From positions 4,550,340 to 4,614,339 of the forward strand of contig ML133420.1 of the NCBI GenBank assembly GCA_003864495.1: a DNA stretch of 64,000 nucleotides. Direction: 5' to 3'. The notes below the pieces were generated by a model. The model had not been told where the DNA came from. It searched no databases and worked only from the letters and a program-made list of their open reading frames with translations. Of this stretch, positions 1-13,299 are shown one piece after another. The translations under genes and the position numbers were made by a program. Each line of letters begins with the position of its first letter. Position 1 is the stretch's first letter. Source of the stretch: Nemopilema nomurai (Eukaryota > Cnidaria > Scyphozoa > Rhizostomeae > Rhizostomatidae).

Positions 1-3000
1 AAACAAGAGCTGCCACTTTGCACATGTCACATTGGCGTGCTACATAGTTCACAACATTTTCATTGAAACGGGGAAGATAAAATAGGAATTAATCAATATT
101 CATGAATAATTAATTTGGCCATTCGTCTTCAGAAATACAGTCTTAAATTCATGGGGAAAAGATGCCAGACCCCGAGACATCAACAGTCTTTATGATTGGA
201 ACGTGAAAATCTTTGTCATACTGTTTTGCTTGCAGAGATAATTTTTCACAGAAAACTGATATTTGTTGTGGTAGAGCTTAGCAATAGGGCAGATTTTGTC
301 ATTGCACGTGGCCGAGATTAACTGTGAAAACAAAAAGCATATGCTTTATGGATATGTTGGACTTTTGAATAAAGAGAACAAACGAAATGCCCCCACAGAT
401 AGATATGTAAAGTCATTCTAGGCATTGTACAAGCTTTTGTAAACTTGAATCATATCTTGCCCAAACACTGAAAAGTACTTTTTGACTTTGATTCTCTTTC
501 CATCAAAATAATGGAAAAGTTACCATAGATAGTGCGTGCAGTGCACCTAAAAATTGAAAGCACCTTCACTGTAATAGGTTAATCTTATTAGTGAACATCG
601 CGAGGACCTTGAGATGGTCTTGGAGACAACTAGCAAATATCCTTCAGAGTTGCATTTCGAAGGTCTTGTTTGCAGCCATTACTCAAAAATACTGAGATAG
701 CAAGTCAGTACGACGGCCGAAGCAAGGGCATCTTCATATTTAATTTACCTTCAGCAGTTTCCTTTAATATCTCTCGTTGATAAAGAAAGGTGACATTTCT
801 TGTTTTCGAATGAAGCATATAGTGTCAAGTTTCATTATTTTCAGTGCACTTTCAGTTGAAAGGATTTCAGTCAACTTAAATTGACTTGCTTCTTTTACGC
901 AATGATTCAAAGTGTAGGGCTTAAGCTTTCCCAAGAAAGACAGGAGCTACTCCTTATCCTCTTAATCATGATAGGCAGGAAACTTCTTTAGTTTCTAGGA
1001 TAGAGTTTGTCTTTCATTTTTCAGAACCAAATCATGAAATTATTGCCTCAACGCGTAGATCCAAGGAGCTAAATTTGCAAGAATTTTTAGCGATAATGGC
1101 TTACTCAATTTCAATAGTTGGTAAGCGATAATTGGTAAGCGATAATTGGTAAGACGACATTTGACTGGGGAATGCAACATTGTGCTGCCTTCATCTGCAT
1201 TTTCTCGAAGATCACTCGAAATGTCCATCGCAACCTGCCCGCAGAAAGCTGGATAAACAAATGACGAAAAAGTGCACACGTGCTTCTCCGACGTCAAGTA
1301 TCAATTTGCTTTTGTTTGATTCCATTAGCTAGTGATCTGCTTGGCCAGTATGCCCCTGATTTTCAATTGATAATTTTATGCTTTGACGCAAACTCACAAT
1401 GATTGTTGTGTCGCACGATGTTCAGGGTGAAGTAAATAAAAAGTGAATGGTTGGATTAATGTGATGATTCCATTGGATAAAGTGGATTGGTAATTGAAAA
1501 GGGGACTGCATTAAACTGATTTAATCACTATGGGCTGATTAAGTGATCGAGTCTGAATGTCGACAGGAGAGAGGAATCGAGTAGCACTATCAATCGCCAT
1601 CTCAACACGTGAAACGTTTTCCTTCTTAATTGTTTGTAAATACAGCTACAACCGTTACCATTAAGCTCTCCAAGGATCAGCCAAGCTTCCATTTAGGTCT
1701 TATCATTTGACTACGCCATGCCCCTGCTTCAATTCGGATTGCTCGCATCCTCGCCTCCAAGTCAAAGGTCCTTTGGCAAGAAAACGATGTCATTTCTTCT
1801 CGGTTATGTTTTCGTGTTGCGCCAACCCAGATAGCTGTTTACCAAAGGCAGATAAGAGTATGATGAAAAGGAGCAACACTAAACGTAAGGGATTGCTTTT
1901 CAACTGCAAAATTAAAGAACAGCTACAAAGTAGCTTTCAATCTGAAAAGTTTGCCGTCTTTTTGCTTTAGTCTAAATTGTGGCTCCGGAAGGCTGGTGAT
2001 TGTTTGAATTTCTATGACATGAGGAAAGGTAAAAGCTTTGCATTATAAGGTTACATAGCAAGTGCAAGAGTGACGCCAGGAAGTGAAGCAGTAATAGCAA
2101 CAGAAGCATACTGGCTGAAGAGAATGGCAGTAGCCTGTCGATTCAGGAGACATGAATTAGTTCTGGCTAACTTAACGCTTCCAATAGATATTCCTTTCTT
2201 GGATTTGAAGCCCTTTGTTTACTTATTGTGATAAAGGGCTCTTTGTATTAACCCAACTAGTTCAAATAGGATACAATGGACATTTTGACCGAGACAATAT
2301 CCAGATAGGTTTCAAGGCTAGAAACGTTTCAATTTAAGCCCCCAAATTGCTCTAAATTTTAGTACAACTGTTTGCCAATGTGTGCACAGCCTTCGATACC
2401 CAGTTTATAAATCAGAGGATGTGTTTCTCCAAAACACATTTTTCAACTTTTCAAAAGATGCTAAAAGCCTTAAATTTCATTTTCCGATCGATTGTTAGGC
2501 AAAGGGATATCTATCTACTGGAAGCCTTTTCATCTCAAAATCATGTTACAAAAATGACTTGCGCCATGAAAGCTGGATGGGAAAGCTCCCCAATTTCCAC
2601 GGTAGCCATAATTCCAAAGCCAAAAGCTCATCTCTAAGAATGTCCAATTTGTCACACAAATATTTTCGAAGAAGATTCTCTAAGTTTGCATCAAGCATAA
2701 GCTAACAGTGCCTATTGAGGGACTTGCCCAATATTACTTAAACGTCCACTTCAATTTCTCTGCAGTTTAAAAGCGGTGAAGAATATGCGATAATCTATCA
2801 TAGGAAAGATCACTGCTACATGACTGGAAACAATTAGTGGTGGAAGAAAAGACGAGAAATAAGTTTTAAAGTTGAGCTTTAAGTCAAGCGTCACAACCAG
2901 CATGAAAATAAAAAGAACACAACAAACTAAGATTTTGATTCTTTTCCTTATAAAGCTTCAAATTGGAGAGAAGACTTCTTTCTGTGGATTAAAGAGAGAC

Positions 3001-3742
3001 GTGCAAAGTCATTCTTGAAGCGGAGAGGATTTTGGCGTAGGTCCCAGTCCCCAAGTGAAGAGTGCTGCGCGGAAGGCTGCACACTGGAAGAGGTGAGAGA
3101 GTACCCTTGCTACTGACAGGGGAGATTTTCAAGGAAAATGAGCAAGTCAACAAGAGAAGAGACCCTTCAAGCCCCGTAGGAATCCTATTTGACTCCATTT
3201 TTATTATAAGGCGCATAATTTGATAGCATAGTGTATGTGTTGAGAGTTGTCTTACCTACACTTCTTTGCTTAAAAATTATAGACATCAATTCATAGTACC
3301 AATGCGATTAATAGCTACATAAATATGCTCTCTCGTCTTAAGAAAGTATCTTTATGAACAATGATTTTAGATGGAAAAATCTTTCTTAGTTTTTGACATC
3401 TACTTCTGAGTGGCTGAACCCAATTATTCAAGGAACGGAGATTGGATTTTTTCAAAAATCTGATCTCTTTTGAATTTAAAAAAGTTTATTATCCTTCAGG
3501 TTTAAACTTGTGAGTAGCAAATACAACCTGCTATGGAAAATGTTCTAACGTTCTGCAAAGTGAAAATGTTCTAACGTTCATTATTCACCATCTTCGAAAA
3601 CAAATTGCTTGACAAATTAATGACCTTTCGGCTTTGATTTTATAAGTGATCTATCGGAAGGATCGAATGTTCTCTTTGATATAATCAGTTGTAAACCCCA
3701 CGGATTGAATGCTCTGGTTAGTGATCTCAGTGATTTATCAAA
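1..3742. other. gene-free AT-rich stretch
   Basis: I see no gene here. Open frames are under 90 codons, and those checked begin at non-ATG codons without exon-like borders. Two short direct repeats are visible. A 14-bp unit with core ttggtaagcgataa occurs about 2.6 times at 1118-1154. The 18-mer gaaaatgttctaacgttc occurs twice, at 3536-3553 and 3562-3579. Confidence 0.6.
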
Positions 3743-3785
3743 CATAAGCAACCATAGCAACCATAGCAACGGATCCATAGCAACC
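3743..3785 (+). repeat. short catagcaac direct repeats
   Basis: Four imperfect copies of a 9-10 base unit containing AGCAAC lie head to tail. AGCAAC matches the RGYAAC half of the RFX X-box, but the halves are direct rather than inverted, so a true X-box is not formed. Confidence 0.6.
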
Positions 3786-3842
3786 TTTGCGCGTGCATAA
3801 GTCAGATTTCCTCAAACAATTTCCTTTTGCATCAATTAACGT

Positions 3843-4120
3843 CATCCAATGCCACAAAAATTCTTCCTGTTCTCTAGAATTACATCACAACCTATTGCCG
3901 CTATTGCTGTATCTTCGTTCGTCAAGCCAATCACAGGAAAGTTGAGCTATGCTAAAAATGGCGCGAGCATAGGTGAAATTCGAATAGGAAGCCGAGTTGA
4001 CCTATGCAATTGTTGTAGAACATGTCCAATAAAATTCGGTGCAGACTCAAATAGCCAATCAAAATACAATTGTTGTTTAACTGTCCAATAAACAGATAGA
4101 CTGACCTATGCAATTGTATT
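3843..4120. promoter_or_regulatory. cluster of CCAAT motifs
   Basis: Five CCAAT pentamers on the plus strand fall within about 245 bases, near 3845, 3913, 4024, 4051 and 4083. The 15-mer gacctatgcaattgt occurs twice, near 3999 and 4102, so part of the cluster arose by an imperfect local duplication. NF-Y binds CCAAT and such clusters are common near promoters, but no first exon is visible next to it. It could equally be a degenerate small transposon. Confidence 0.25.
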
Positions 4121-5360
4121 CGCGACAGCTCACGTCAATAGCCTATTCCTGTCGCGTTCAATCTCCCTTTGAAAATGTCAACAATAGCCCTTGCGATTTC
4201 CTTTGTTTCCGTTCTGTGAATGTGACGCATTCCTACAGGGGTCAAAGCCTTTGTTAGATTTTATTATATGATTTTAGCGCTGATCACTAAAGAAATTTTG
4301 ATCATATGACCAACAACAGAACAATAGTATTCACATAAAAGGGGTGTGGCCTTCATTTTAGACAGCCTGAAGGGCGTGGCTCTAAAAAATTTCCCTTTCT
4401 TTGCTGTAGTCAGATTTCTCCCTGAATCCGCCCCTGATAAGTGGAGTGGTGGTGTGATTGTCTAACTGATTAACAAGCATTAATTAAAATTACAGTCTGT
4501 GCTTTGCTCTTGCGAGACTTTAGTTCATTTATCCCAAAATTTGAAATTTAAAGCTTGAAACGAATTTTACCGAGGTTTCTCAAGAAATATTTGCGAGAAA
4601 CTCTATATAGTTAGGGTTGCTAGTAGAGGCGCTTTTCGTTAAGGCTTCATAGCCTTGCCAACAGCCATGGTATGGTAGATATGTCTTGTCATAGCCCATT
4701 GTTTTCCCCTTTTATAGGCGAATCTATGAGACTCTTCTAAGCTAACTTGCCAGGCGATAATGTCTGTTATCCATTCCATTTCACGTCCAACCATCTCAAC
4801 TTTCCTTTCTATCTCGCCTTCTATCTTCTGTCATGATATTTTGCTCCTTTTTTCTTCGTAGCATACCTTTATCTTTACTTACTACTACTTCTTACTCTCT
4901 TGATCTTACTACGTTTCGAACCCATGCATTCTTTCCATTCATCTTACTCGTTTGACCCTTCTCCAGCAGCATTTAAGTGAGCCATTTGAAGACACAGACA
5001 GGCCCTTTTTGGACGGAGATAGGGATGCTATGTCTTTAGTTTCGCCGTTTGAAACTTTTTGAATATGGGCATTGTGTCATGATGTGTAAGGATATATCAT
5101 TTTCCCTAGCTTAGCGCTAATCCAGCCAACTCGCAATGAAGACGTGATCGCTTTGTCCATAACCACGTGGCTGGCCAGACTCTGGAGACAAACCTTCCTT
5201 GCTGATTAAGGTCTTTAATGAGGATTGGCAGTCGTCGGTCCTTGCTGTCTTTGGTCATGAGAATAGGCGTCCTGTCCTTTTGACTCTGAATTCAAAGTTG
5301 CCTTTGATAAGAAGGCGCTTTGCTAAAGGCATCACGGATCAGCTTCAACACCTTATCAGT

Positions 5361-5487
5361 GAACAAGGTCAACTGAACAAGGTCAACTGAACAAGGTCAA
5401 CTGAACAAGGTCAACTGAACAAGGTCAACTGAACAAGGTCAACTGAACAAGGTCAACTGAACAAGGTCAACTGAACAAGGTCAACTG
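5361..5487 (+). repeat. 14-bp minisatellite with an AAGGTCA motif, 9 copies
   Basis: Nine nearly perfect head-to-tail copies of actgaacaaggtca. Each unit carries CAAGGTCA, which matches the extended half-site bound by monomeric nuclear receptors of the NR5A and ERR types. No gene is recognised within several kilobases. Confidence 0.9.
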
Positions 5488-7937
5488 TCTATGCACATTC
5501 GATCCTCCAAATGGCCCATAGTCTATGAATTGTCAATTCATATCTTGTCTAAAAGGCCACTAGAGAGAGAACTTTCTGCAGCGCGTGTAAAGGAATCACG
5601 TCTTTATCTTGTTAAATGCAATTATGACCGCATGCAGAAGAAACAGAAGCATATTTAGAATGTTAAAACTGGTGACTCCTGTTTCTATCAAGCCCTTTTG
5701 TATTTGACTGAAGCTTCGACGAGCACTCAAATGTCCAACAGTTTGAGCAACTGCCTGCGTTTGTTCCGCTGCCGCTGCGAGTTTTATTAGCAACCTAATC
5801 ATTCGCCTTTACGTATTCATATCTGACCCTTGCATTCCAATCACCTTCAGTCCCTGACGAACTAGTACGCATCGCTCTTTGAAGACATTTCAGTTCAGCG
5901 AATGATGACAGCAATGTCTGCAGCAGGGACCATTGTGATTATCACATTGTGGAAGGAGCCTTCCAGCTTCTTATGTCGTCTTGTTCATCTCCGTTTCTTT
6001 TCAGCCTTCTTTCAACAAACCCATTTTATCTTGCGCTGTTCTTTTGGGTCTCTTGCTTGATAGTTTCCTTGCAAAGTAATTGGTCTAACAAACCAATTGG
6101 TTAAATGTACTGTACTGTGAAGCTCTACGTTAGCCAAAAATTTCGCTAGAATTACTGTTAGCTGAGGCCTTCATTGGAGCGTGATGGGGGTTTCTTCACA
6201 CGAAAATCAAGGTTCTGTTTGACAATTCAATTTCTTAGGCAACATTCGAATTCTTCTTACCACGTGACAGCTTTTTGAAGGGGAGCCTTCCTGCCCAAGT
6301 TCTACAAGTAACTCATTTGCATCATTTGCAGCCTCGACTTCACTCTCTTGACGCTTAGAGATGATCAGATAGAGACTCGTGTCTTTGTTACTTAACTATT
6401 TCTATGGAGAACATCACTGCAAGGATTTCAAGTTTTTTGTGTGGCTTCTGATTAACAGCCAAGCAGCAGTATAGATATCTTAACCACTTTATCTGATGCC
6501 ATAAAAATAGGTTTTTTCTAACGGATTATAAAGATATGCGTAAAGATGATAGTCCGACTAGAGTTAAGGGAAATTGGCCTAGTAAAAGAGCAATGTTTGC
6601 TTTAAAGTTGTAAGAAAGTACATTTATCACTCCCACAATACCAGACACGTTAGAATATTTCAATGCACATGGCATTAGAGTCCTTAAATATATTACCATC
6701 TTTGGTTGATCTCTGATGATACACACTGCATTATCAAAACCCCTGTTGGGTGTGGCTATAGGACTTTGCTCACACAGAGACAAACTCTTTTAAATGCGCT
6801 CTGTTCTTGCTCCTTTTCACAGTTCTGACTTCAAATTATCAAATACCCATTTATATGATCAGTTCGTCCATTCATTTCAAAATTCTTATTTTCATAAGTT
6901 AGAAAATTTCTGCATTCATTAAAAGCAAATCAGATTATTAAAAGAATTCTTGAAAAATCGCGAAAAATGCCTTTAGTTTTCGATTAGATTTTCCCAAGCG
7001 AAAACTTCAATATAACGGATAGAAAACATTATAAATGAATTCTCTTTTGAGTGTAATCCACTTTGTATTTCGATTAAGCCATTTAATGTAACCGATGCTT
7101 TAATCTGGCTTGCGAATATCAAAATTGAATAGCGTAACCAAAGTTATTTTGTAGCGGAAAATATAGACGCAAATCTACCAATTCGCGCGAGATGGGTGTT
7201 CTGCTTTGTAAGCCAGGAACCACAACACGCAGCTTGATTCTTTTACTGCCGTCAATTGCCTTTGAATGTTGCATAAAAGGATTCGAATTTATCTGTTATC
7301 AGAGACATGGGCAAACAAAAGACAGAGAGCTTGAAAACATGCTTCTCCAAACTGCAAGCTACACGGTACGCGCTGGGTAAGCAACATGGGGGAGGGGGCA
7401 ATTGCAAGCTGCACTATTACCAGTCCCCAAGGTCTCTGTAGCCAGTGACACTGCACAATAAATGCAGTGGCAAGAGATTGGTGAAGTTATGAAGGAAGGA
7501 ATGTGTACCTACGTTTAGAAATAGTCCGGCGTAAAAGGAAGACTTTAGTGTTATTGCTCAGGTACACAGAAACAGCAATTGATATAGGTCACGTGACCAA
7601 ATAGCCATAACAGTAAACCCATTGCAGAATTGGTGCATTTAGATTGCCTGCTTTTGGAAATTGACTTGAAGTGAAACAATGGGAATGCAACCGCTTGCGC
7701 CATGGGGAATTAGAGCCCTGGTGAATCAGCACTGGAGAGGCCATGCAAGCAGTTGGGGAGTCAACGCAATGTCCTTCTCACCAGCTCCTTTTTCATTGAT
7801 TTATTGCAAACTTTATAGAGGGGCATTTGTATTGGGTCCTGTATGGTTTGCAACGTCAAGCACTCTTTCTTCCTGTGAGAGATTTCTCAGAGTCTGCTCA
7901 TTGCCTTAGGTCAGTAATTGAATGTACTTTGCCTAGT
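5488..7937. other. no recognisable gene
   Basis: Non-coding by inspection. Open frames are short and lack splice borders. No RNA gene or intact transposon could be recognised. Confidence 0.5.
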
Positions 7938-8028
7938 CACATCCTTTAGGCAACTAAGAATCATCCTTCAGGCAACTAAGCAACATTCTTCAGGCAACTA
8001 AGCAACATCCTTCAGGCAACTAAGCAAC
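7938..8028 (+). repeat. 22-bp minisatellite, 4 copies
   Basis: About four copies of a unit with core catccttcaggcaactaag. The first copy is the most diverged. No function is apparent. Confidence 0.85.
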
Positions 8029-11000
8029 TTCCCTAGATCTCCTTCTCTATAAGTAACTTTTGGCTTGCCATAATGCAACGCCCTGTAACATGTGACTGAC
8101 TGATGACATTTTCGATAAACATGAAACCAAAACTGAAACTTTGATAGGCCGTTTCAGTGAATTTGTAGGATGGAATTCGAGCCATGCTGAACCATCGTTG
8201 TGAAGATTATGGGATTTCGCAAATGTATTAATATCCCGCCCGTTCATTGTTATCGGTCTCAATCTAATGCCATCTTCGGTAGAGAATGGATGAATAGACG
8301 GCGCTTCCTCGAATACCACACGAATCAAAGACAGTGTGTAATTATAAAACGATTTGGTACACTTAGTAAATGTAATTTCAAACCGTTACTTTGTAACTAA
8401 ATCAAGTTGATTGAAATTGCACGCACGATTTGACTAGCGTTCACAATTGGCTTCAAAGCAAAGGACATTATTTGCATGCTCATGTCTGTAGGGATGTCTC
8501 GATGGCTCAAGTACGAATGGAGTTGTCTGCTGCTTCACATTCGCGTAAGTCAATATACTGTGCACTGGGTATTTATATATCCCAATTATGTACGTACTAT
8601 TGTCCCCTCGAAACGGGACATTTAATCAGGCTTTCAAATGTTATTGCATAAATTGTCGCACAGGATTCAGTGTTTTATGTAAAAAGATGGAATCTTTCCA
8701 CTTAGATATTAGAATTAACGTTTTGCCATAATAATCACTGGGGTTTTGCTAAATGAATATATGGTTTGGACACCTAGAGTCTCATTCGAAAAAAGGTGGG
8801 TCACAATTAGTTTTGCCACCTAATTTCATTTCCTTCCCGCATCACCGCGAATATAACATTATTTATCAACGTGTTTGCATTCTTAGTTGTAGTCCTTCTT
8901 TGTCATTCAACTTGACTTGTCAAAAGCAAGGCTTGCAAGGCATTTACACAGTGGCCACATGAGCCTCCATGTTCCCGACCTAGCACACAGTCAGGTTAAC
9001 TCAAGGGGATCTTTGATAGCCACACAGGGTGCTAAACCCTCAACGTCCCTCCCTCTTCTTGTCGAATGAAGGGCTTCGGCAATAAGGACGGGTCAGTGCA
9101 GCATGCGCTCCCAAAATTAATGCCTCAATACCAGTCAATGGTATTTTACCGCTTAATTAACTTCTCTTTTACATTGCGGACTTGTTTTTCATGATTAATC
9201 TTTACCCTTTGATTCGACGCGCATGTCTAGAGGCTGGCTCTCTGCACCGTTGCCTTGGAAAATTGACCACGATATGGGTGATAGCAAATTGGATAACTCA
9301 AAGCCTTGAAAATGAAGGCTCTGATAATTTATGGGGGCGCGCTCTCAAAAGCAAGTCAAGTCCTTCCCTTTTCTCGTTCAGTCTATCAAAGTTTGCTATT
9401 AAAACGTAACCAGACTACCTTAGCTTCAAAGGCAGATGTGTAGACGGGCTTGTCGGTAGTCGGGGTGCACAAAGGAATTAAGGAGGCAGCCAAAGACAAA
9501 GGCGAAACATCCGTGCAAACCTAAATAAGACACTGTGAGTCATTCAGGTGCTAATTTATTGACGCATCTGAATTCAAAGGGAACGCAGCCAAGTCTAGTT
9601 AGAAGGCAGTGGTTTCGCTTTAAATTGTCTTTATTGTAATCCGTCATAAATGAAACCAAACTGGCATGGCTGCATTCTTTGCTAAAAAAGACCCAACAGA
9701 TGCAGAGCAAAAGAGAATGTGTGAAGGCTGTTGCTGGCAGAGCAAAGTCGTTAATGGAAGGCTGTTGCTGACAAATTTGGGCTATTGTCTTGATTAGAGA
9801 GCTCGAACTTGAACAAGTGCGACATGTTGCTGAACCAAAGAGCTCAAAGGCTAAGTCTGACTGTCTCCAGTTGCCAAAAAAGCCACTGTTAAGTCTAGAT
9901 GGATTCGAAGCTGATACACTTTGTAATGATGAAGTCGAATATCAATGACACAAGGACCCGAGCTAAAAACATCCTACAATTACCATCAAGTGTATTTGTC
10001 GCCAGTCACGACTTTGTTCTTTCTTGAAACTCCAACGTCTTGAGCTGATCTTCACATTTAGTTGTCATTCCAGAAAAGTTCTCACCACAAGTGCCTTAAG
10101 CTCGAAGATGGAAGTTAGTTTCTGGAAATAAGAAAATAAGAAATTAAAAATTCAGAAATTAGAAGATGGTTTATGTCTACATTACACCAGAACAAGTAAA
10201 TAGTATTTAGGGATAATTTTGACAAGGTTTCAAAAGGACGTGGCCTCTAGGATATTTTCCGCCACGCCCTCGTATTCGCAGCAGTTTGGGCAAACGCCCA
10301 TATTTGCAAGCAAAACGAACTAGTCAAGAGAAACAGATGTAATGAAAAAATCAATGACATACTTTCTTCAAGCTTTCTGTTCACCGAATAGTGAATCAAG
10401 CTTGAAGCAGAGTCCTTGTCTTTCAAAGACTTCGAGGAGGACCTAGTTGCTTTGTAAAGAATTCACAGAGAACACCAAAATGTCTATTAGAAAATTTTGA
10501 ATAAGCAAGCCAAGGCAAAACATTCATCCAAGTTAGTAGATGGCTGAAACTGGATTTATCAGACTCTATTTTAAGTGCAAATGATGAACCTTGAGAAGGG
10601 ATCAAACATCGTTTTTAAGAAATGCTGACACCGATCACAGAACAATTTTGCTATTTTCTATAATAGGCAAAAAGCAATATGGGAAGAACTTTCCGAGAAA
10701 AGAGAAAGGCGAGATTGTTTTTTTGGGTCGCCAAGTTATCACGATCACCTGTTTTACTTTATTACTTTACAAAAACGTTTCCCAAAGAGGTGATGCTTTC
10801 TCGAGAGGGGCATGAAAGGCAGATTCAACTTCATTTGAACAAGCATGAATGCTGTGTAAGAAACATATGATTCTAATCTTCACCAACCAAAAGGATTGCA
10901 GCATATCAGTAGAAGCATAATGTGAGGCGGTATTGAAATAGCCATACCTTGCACAAGGACCATAACAAATCGCGGCAATATTTCTCTGTTTAAGAATGAC

Positions 11001-13090
11001 TAACTATATTGTTGCCATAAAGCAGATAATAGTGCCAATAATTTTGATCTGAAGCCCAATAAGGTTTTTGGTTTGTAATGCTTTGATTTTTATGCACTCA
11101 TTTCGTCTGCTATTTTAATTCTGATAAGCTTAAATTTTTCCTAGATAATTTCCACTCTAACAGCAAGAAAGAATTGTTTGCATAAAATTCAGCAACAACA
11201 AATAATTCAGTGGTGTTAATAACGCAAACACTCATAAATGAGAGTATATTGACAAAAAATGTTCATAAAACATGAAGCAGAATACGACTTCCAAGTGGAA
11301 GATAATTTTGATCATTTTTATTATTATTAGAGGTCTTGCACGTATCTGGTATTTTTACTAGAAAGTGGAACAAATAATAGTACAGCGAAAACAAAGCTTC
11401 ATGTTTGGTTTTCTTTGTAGATCCAACATCTTAGTCGATATCGAACGACTGCAAGAAATGGCCATTAAACACTAGGCTACATTCCAAATTGGCAGCAAGT
11501 CAAGGACACGCGTCTTGAGGCAAAATTTTCAGGAAAGTCAGCTAGATAGGTCGAGTTACTTAAACACTGTTCCAAATCTAAGTGGCTTTAAGGAACCTGC
11601 TATAACGAAATGGAGCGCAAACATAAACTCAGTTCTGTTTTAAACTGCACAATCTTATCCGAACTTCAATAGGATGAGATCCTTCGACCTTCTGCATTTG
11701 TTTTGTTGCGACCTGCATAAAGATTCGCAGACGCTCATATGAATATTCAATTTTTAAGTGAAAAGTCTTACATCTTTCACATGGTGATCAAAATATCTAG
11801 TGGCTTCACAACATCTATCTAATGAGAGTAATAACCTCGTATTCCTTTTGTTTCTTTTGCGCTGAATGAGCCTATGAAAGATAAATTTATGGATTCTAAG
11901 CTATTTTACGGCCTCACAAATGGCAAAGTCCCAGGAGCTTCCGGGAGCTCCGCCCTCCGGTGGGCTTCCAGCATCCCCAGATCCCTGGCAACATACACTT
12001 GAAACAATTTCTCAAAGAAGACAGCCTTATGCCCCCCCTCCGTCTAACAATGCTAAGGATCCGGTCCCTTGTAATGCCAGTGCCACTGTAACTAGCCACT
12101 GTAACTATGTGAACAAATATTGCCTCCAGCCGTCCCTTTCATTCTGCCACTCTTCGCTCACCAAGAACAAATGCAGGCCAAATAATGGCAATGGCTACTT
12201 TGCTCTATTTCCTTCTTACTTAGAGCACGATGAAGTAGATAATTGTGTACTCTGCGAAAACGCTTCAAACAAATATGCTTTGCACGGATTAGCGCAAAGC
12301 CCATTTACCTCCATGGTGGCCTGACGTCATTAGGCCAATGACTATGAGGTCAGGTGGCTCTCAAAAGGATTCGAAGACCATTCTGAAGAGCCTCTCCCTC
12401 GCTCGCTGCAGCCGGTCTGCCCTTTCGTAATTCGTACACAGTTTCTTGAAATGATATTAAGCTTATTGACAATATGATTTACCAGTCGACCTTTATGCAG
12501 ATTTGGGGATTTTCTTATTCAGCGGAAACCAGATTTGGGTTATTTGGCTTTCAAAGCCAGAATGATAGCTTTATACAAATTGGAAATATCTCCTAATTAG
12601 CACTGGACGGTACAGAAGGACTGAAAAGTTGCAGAAGTATTTTAAGAGCTGCTTATCTACAATGGAATCCGATAACAAAGATAGACGGTCTTAGTTGCTG
12701 CCAGACGCGCTTCCGATTCGGTTCAAATTGAATTCCCTGCATTTCTATGCCAAGTCTTTGCTCTGGCTAAAAGTGGACATTCTATTCAGTTTCCCTTTAA
12801 GCAACCTGCATTTTAGCTCTCAAAATGAAGTGTGTCATTGGAAATGTCGTTTGCGTTGTTCTGGAAGGTATACGGTAGTCTATATCGGTAGAATAAACGA
12901 GGGAGCTTTAATGCACTAAAATGGGTCATCATGTTGAGCATGTATGAGTTGGAGTAACCCTTTCCTAGTCACGATATGCCAAATCTCCTTGATATCCCTG
13001 TGTTATCATTTGCCAAGAGTTTTCATGACGGGGGCCTTCTTTGCCGGCTTACTACCACGAAACCTGCGTTGCCACCCTAGTGTAGATTCT
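8029..13090. other. no recognisable gene; one full CRE site
   Basis: No gene was identified. A 134-codon open frame at 11920-12324 begins with ATG, but it matches nothing I know and has no splice or polyadenylation context. A palindromic TGACGTCA (CRE/ATF site) lies at 12323-12330, next to a CCAAT motif. On the minus strand it sits only a few bases upstream of a Kozak-like GCCACCATGG, which is too close to be a normal promoter for that ATG. Confidence 0.45.
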
Positions 13091-13299
13091 GTCTCTCATG
13101 TCTTCCCTTCTTCCTGTCTCTCATGTCTTCCATTCTTCCTGTCTCTCATGTCTTCCCTTCTTCCTGTCTCTCATGTCTTCCCTTCTTCCTGTCTCTCATG
13201 TCTTCTCTTCTTCCTGTCTCTCATGTCTTTCCTTCTTCCTGTCTCTCATGTCTTCTCTTGTTCCTGTCTCTCATGTCTTCTCTTGTTCCTGTCTCTCAA
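13091..13299 (+). repeat. 25-bp pyrimidine-rich minisatellite, 8 copies
   Basis: Eight copies plus a partial one of a 25-base unit with core gtctctcatgtcttcccttc. Three overlapping Ser/Leu/Pro-rich frames are open because the unit has no plus-strand stop codon in any frame. I do not read these as genes. Confidence 0.92.

Noticed and set aside
3743..3785. RFX X-box
   Set aside because: Half-sites are in direct rather than inverted orientation.
4900..4975. Possible tRNA on the minus strand (a B-box-like GGGTTCGAAAC)
   Set aside because: No A box at the right distance and no acceptor stem.
12310..12335. Minus-strand start with a perfect Kozak sequence beside a CRE and a CCAAT box
   Set aside because: The start codon lies only a few bases from the CRE, too close for a transcription start between them, and the frame ends at a donor-like site after two codons.
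13091..13299. Three overlapping frames with a repeated Ser/Leu-rich peptide
   Set aside because: They come from a 25-base repeat without plus-strand stops.
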